Shown in pieces: positions 5,911-8,552 of a stretch of DNA of 8,552 nt. Under the pieces are notes generated by a model that made no database searches, was not told the DNA's origin, and was given only the letters and a program-made list of their open reading frames with translations. The position numbers and the translations under genes are program-made. The DNA comes from Spirochaetaceae bacterium (lineage in GTDB: Bacteria > Spirochaetota > Spirochaetia > Treponematales > Breznakiellaceae), in the NCBI GenBank assembly GCA_031257075.1, contig JAIRPM010000132.1:1-8552 (forward strand), written 5' to 3'. Position 1 is the first letter of the stretch. Every line of letters begins with the position of its first letter.

Positions 5911-7757
5911 CTGTTCAGCACCGGCAGTACATATCTGAATCCAAGCGCGTCAACCGCTTCATCAAAAGTCTGATTTGCGAATATACCCTGAAAAATTATC
6001 GCGGACGCATAGGGCGCCCACCATTCCCAGTCGTTTACCGCTTCAACAATAATGGATACTACGACACGGCTTTCAGGGTTTTCGGTTTTGTAGGGCGCAA
6101 AGGCGGCAAACCATGAATGCCAGCGGTTTTTCAACCCGACTTCGCTTGTACCTGTTTTGCCGGCAATTTCCACCGTTCTGATGTTGAGGGGGTATTGCGC
6201 CGTCCCTTCACTGATTACCGAGCGCATAAACTGGCGGTCAAGTTCAAAAACACTTTTCGGCAAATCGCTTTTGCGCAAAACTTCCGGCCGTATCGTCTGT
6301 TCCAATTCACCGTTAAGCGGGTCGCGTATTTCTTTGAGCACATGCGGCTTGTAAATAACGCCGTCATTGGCAACCATCGAAACCATATTGGCTAACTGTA
6401 TGGGCGTGGTAAGCACATCGCCCTGTCCTATCGACATATTCATAGTATCGCCGCTTTGCCATTTCTGATGCGAGCGCCGGCTTTTCCACTGGGGGGTGGG
6501 AACAATACCGGCAATTTCACCCGGCAGGTCTATGCCGGTCAATTCACCAAAACCGAATTCCTGCGCATAGTTGACGATACTTTCCACGCCAAGATAGTCG
6601 CGCCCTACAATCCAGTAGTAAATATCACAAGATTGCGCGAGCGCCCGCTGCAAGGCAAGCCGGCCATGACCGGGTTTGTGCACATGGCAATTCCAAAATC
6701 GGTCGCCATACCAAATCTCCCCCGGACATTCAACGGTTTTTTCAATGGGATAGGCATTTTCCGCAATTATGCCGGCGGTCATTATCACTTTGAATGTAGA
6801 ACCGGGAGGATAACTTGACTGAATGGCGCGATTGATGAGCGGGCGGTTCGTGTCGGAAAGAAGCGCTTGGTATTCCGCTGCCGTATCTATTTTGTTGAAA
6901 ATGTCCGCGTTGTACCATGGGTAGGACACCATTGCCAGCACTTCGCCATTGGCCGGGCGCGTTACGACTACCGCCCCTATACGCTCTCCAAGCGCTTTTT
7001 GCGCAAGCGTTTGAATGCGCCGGTCTATCGTAAGCACAAGATTTTTTCCCATTTCGGGAGGCTCGCGCAATACATCGCGGTTGTGCGCTTCGCGTCCAAA
7101 CACGTCAACAATGTGGGTTTCCGCGCCATCCTTCCCTTTTAGCAGTTCATCGTATTGTTTCTCTATGCCCGTTTTCCCTATGACATCGCCGGTATGGTAG
7201 CCTTTGTTATACAAGGTGATAAGTTCATCGTGGGTAATGTCTCCTACATAGCCTACTATGTGTGAAAGGGAAGATGCTTCGCTGTAGTTGCGGACAGGCT
7301 TAGACCGCCAAGTAACTCCGGGAAGCGATGTAGCGTTTTCGGCAAGACGCGCTATAACTTCGTAGGCAACATTGGTCGCTATTTCAACAGGCTGAAAAAG
7401 ATAGTAATAACGCGCCGGCAGCCGCCGTTCAATTTGCGCGGGCGTAACTGAAAGAATTTCCGCAAGGTTGTTAAGCACTTCCGTTATAGAATTCTGAGGC
7501 ACTTCCGCCGGCGACAGATATACGGCATAGGAATTGGTATTATAAACGATGGGCGCGCTGAATTCGCGGCTGTAAATTTCCCCGCGGTGCGCGGGAATAA
7601 TGCTCGTGCGTTTGGCAATATCCTCAGCCCGTTTCTGGTGTTGTTCACGGTGTAAAATTTGCATGGAAAACAATTTCACCGAATAACTGAAAAAAAATAC
7701 GATAAAAAGTATCTGCAGTATCTTGATACGCCGGTTTATTCTTTCTTCGGTTTGCAT
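5901..7757 (-). CDS. mrdA: Penicillin-binding protein 2 (elongasome DD-transpeptidase)
   Basis: A 618-residue class B penicillin-binding protein of the PBP2 type, which cross-links peptidoglycan during cell elongation together with RodA and MreB. The N-terminus has a short cytoplasmic tail and one membrane segment at about residues 12-35 (ILQILFIVFFFSYSVKLF), then the periplasmic dimerisation region with the family's AHRGEIYSR (56-64). The transpeptidase domain carries all three active-site motifs: STFK (320-323, acylated serine S320), SCD (376-378, the second motif) and KTG (534-536). Length matches the family (about 600-650). The ATG at 7757 is chosen because it gives the usual short tail before the membrane helix, with a weak purine-rich AAGAGAG six bases upstream. 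The frame remains open to a GTG at 7901 that overlaps the upstream stop, but that 48-residue extension looks non-coding. rodA and mreBCD are not beside it; smc follows. Confidence 0.95.
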   Translation of the reverse strand: MQTEERINRRIKILQILFIVFFFSYSVKLFSMQILHREQHQKRAEDIAKRTSIIPAHRGEIYSREFSAPIVYNTNSYAVYLSPAEVPQNSITEVLNNLAEILSVTPAQIERRLPARYYYLFQPVEIATNVAYEVIARLAENATSLPGVTWRSKPVRNYSEASSLSHIVGYVGDITHDELITLYNKGYHTGDVIGKTGIEKQYDELLKGKDGAETHIVDVFGREAHNRDVLREPPEMGKNLVLTIDRRIQTLAQKALGERIGAVVVTRPANGEVLAMVSYPWYNADIFNKIDTAAEYQALLSDTNRPLINRAIQSSYPPGSTFKVIMTAGIIAENAYPIEKTVECPGEIWYGDRFWNCHVHKPGHGRLALQRALAQSCDIYYWIVGRDYLGVESIVNYAQEFGFGELTGIDLPGEIAGIVPTPQWKSRRSHQKWQSGDTMNMSIGQGDVLTTPIQLANMVSMVANDGVIYKPHVLKEIRDPLNGELEQTIRPEVLRKSDLPKSVFELDRQFMRSVISEGTAQYPLNIRTVEIAGKTGTSEVGLKNRWHSWFAAFAPYKTENPESRVVVSIIVEAVNDWEWWAPYASAIIFQGIFANQTFDEAVDALGFRYVLPVLNRRE

Positions 7758-7848
7758 AATCGACTCTCTTATTGGGTTTGTTCGTAAACTGACAGTTCCA
7801 ACAATGCTATTGCTGCTACAAAATTCCCAATAGGCTATCCGCTCACAA

Positions 7849-7877
7849 AATATAGCATACCCGCCCCCTTTTTGTAA
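7849..7877 (-). promoter_or_regulatory. mrdA: Possible promoter for the PBP2 gene
   Basis: On the minus strand TTACAA (7877-7872) and TATATT (7854-7849) are separated by 17 bases. The -10 matches five of six consensus bases, the -35 only three. It lies in the 140-base leader ahead of the chosen PBP2 start. The element TTGTGAGCGGATA (7848-7836) follows immediately. Confidence 0.3.
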
Positions 7878-7881
7878 GGCG

Positions 7882-7894
7882 GCGGGCTGCCCGC
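7882..7894 (-). other. GC-rich hairpin after the CMD-like gene
   Basis: GCGGG/CCCGC with a three-base loop lies four bases after the stop of the carboxymuconolactone-decarboxylase-like gene. There is no following T-run on the minus strand. It could weaken read-through or stabilise the 3' end of the message, but it is not a standard terminator. An alternative pairing of CCGCC (7861-7865) with GGCGG (7879-7883) would compete with it. Confidence 0.35.
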
Positions 7895-7897
7895 TGT

Positions 7898-8281
7898 TCA
7901 CTGTTCTATTTCATCGTATGTTTCAAGGGCTACCGGCAAAACCTGCGCTACAATATCGCCAACTGCCGGCAGCCCGATTAGAATACTGCCGATAATTTCC
8001 TCCCGTGTCGCGCCGTTTGATTTTGCGGTTTTTACGTACAAAGGGATTACCCCTTTGCGTTCTGTCGCGGCCAATACCGCAAGGTACGCTAAATCTCTCG
8101 TTTTCTGTTCCAGTTTTATCGTTCTGTACAATTTTTCTATCGCTTCTGTTCGGGGCTTGGTTTCTTCGGTATCTTTTGCGCAAACCTCAAACGTTTTTCC
8201 TGTTTTTATATTTATTCCTAATTTTAGTAAATTGTTTACGGCATTATTTTCAACATTTGTAAACCTTGTTGTTTTTTCCAT
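7898..8281 (-). CDS. Carboxymuconolactone decarboxylase/AhpD-like small protein lacking the CxxC motif
   Basis: A 127-residue protein whose second half resembles the carboxymuconolactone decarboxylase (CMD) helical domain. Residues about 57-102 (LEQKTRDLAYLAVLAATERK, then ATREEIIGSILIG) match the family pattern L-x-x-K-x-R-x-L-x-x-L-A-V followed by G-A-T-x-E-E-I. In AhpD-type members the two parts are joined by a redox ExxCxxCxxxH; here that place reads ERKGVIPLYVKTAK, with no cysteine or histidine, so peroxidase-partner chemistry is unlikely. The only cysteine is C34 in the non-conserved N-terminal part. Function is unknown. The start at 8281 is preferred over the longer ATG at 8326 because GGGGAG lies ten bases upstream on the minus strand and the residues before it look non-coding. 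It is co-oriented with, and 140 bases upstream of, the PBP2 gene. Confidence 0.75.
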   Translation of the reverse strand: MEKTTRFTNVENNAVNNLLKLGINIKTGKTFEVCAKDTEETKPRTEAIEKLYRTIKLEQKTRDLAYLAVLAATERKGVIPLYVKTAKSNGATREEIIGSILIGLPAVGDIVAQVLPVALETYDEIEQ

Positions 8282-8291
8282 AAATAAGTAT

Positions 8292-8297
8292 CTCCCC
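8292..8297 (-). promoter_or_regulatory. Ribosome binding site of the CMD-like gene
   Basis: GGGGAG on the minus strand ends ten bases before the ATG at 8281, which supports that start rather than the ATG at 8326. Spacing is at the long end of normal. Upstream, 8311-8325 forms a small hairpin TGCGT/ACGCA with a five-base loop; I see no clear promoter in 8298-8390. Confidence 0.55.
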
Positions 8298-8390
8298 AAG
8301 AGATGCGGCATGCGTTTTGGACGCAATCAAAAATACCGCAGTCTTTGGCTCAATTTACTAAAAATAACAACGTGCGTGGCGCGATGGCCG

Positions 8391-8552
8391 CTACCATTCA
8401 CGCGGGCTGTATTCACCGGACGGCTCTATGATATTGAACGTGTCGCCGGCGGGGATTATCACGAAAAAGCCGTTCCTTAACGCAAACCGGCGTTCGTTGT
8501 TGTTCACTACCATTCCGGCGACCGCGCCAAGATACTTTCGGGTGTCCCCGTG
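8391..8552 (-). CDS. Unrecognised protein, C-terminal 53 residues (5' end outside window)
   Basis: On the minus strand a frame is open from the window edge to a TAG at 8393-8391, giving 53 residues with no start in view. The sequence alternates hydrophobic strands and turns (GAVAGMVVNNNERRFALRN, then FFVIIPAGDTFNIIEPSG) and reads like the end of a small beta-rich domain such as an OB-fold or cupin-type barrel. The family cannot be named from so little. Protein-like composition, the same strand as the next three genes and a clean 109-base gap to the CMD-like gene support it being real. Confidence 0.6.
   Translation of the reverse strand, partial: HGDTRKYLGAVAGMVVNNNERRFALRNGFFVIIPAGDTFNIIEPSGEYSPREW

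Noticed and set aside
8055..8480. 141-codon + strand open frame opposite the CMD-like gene
   Set aside because: It overlaps two minus-strand coding regions and its hydrophobic, Phe/Leu-rich composition is typical of an antisense shadow.

Overview
The window looks like a piece of a spirochaete chromosome, most likely Treponema or a close relative. This rests on the style of the SMC protein (its first 85 residues and its short, hinge-poor middle) and on a general resemblance of the mannitol-dehydrogenase-family protein; there is no rRNA or other firm taxonomic marker. Base composition is moderate (near 50% GC by eye).

Layout from left to right: (1) the C-terminal part of a GNAT acetyltransferase on the + strand, cut by the window edge (2-490); (2) a gene-poor stretch of about 610 bases (491-1099) with an (AG)n tract, a good intrinsic terminator, three adjacent families of short tandem repeats that mostly begin with ACC, and a sigma-70-like promoter; (3) a complete mannitol dehydrogenase family oxidoreductase on the + strand (1100-2743); (4) convergent to it after only 26 bases, a minus-strand block read right to left: a partial unrecognised gene at the right edge (8391-8552), a small carboxymuconolactone-decarboxylase-like protein (7898-8281), penicillin-binding protein 2 (5901-7757) and the chromosome-organising ATPase SMC (2770-5745).

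The minus-strand block joins a cell-elongation peptidoglycan transpeptidase to a chromosome-segregation ATPase. They share a direction, but gaps of about 140-155 bases make one tight operon uncertain. The + strand oxidoreductase appears to be a separate sugar or polyol metabolism unit with its own promoter and ribosome binding site.

I found no CRISPR array, rRNA, tRNA, transposase or prophage gene, and nothing that clearly makes a new multi-gene system. The points most worth a second look are the compound tandem repeat just upstream of the oxidoreductase promoter, the apparent lack of a canonical hinge domain in SMC, and a 13-base match to half of the E. coli lac operator placed next to a possible promoter ahead of the PBP2 gene.
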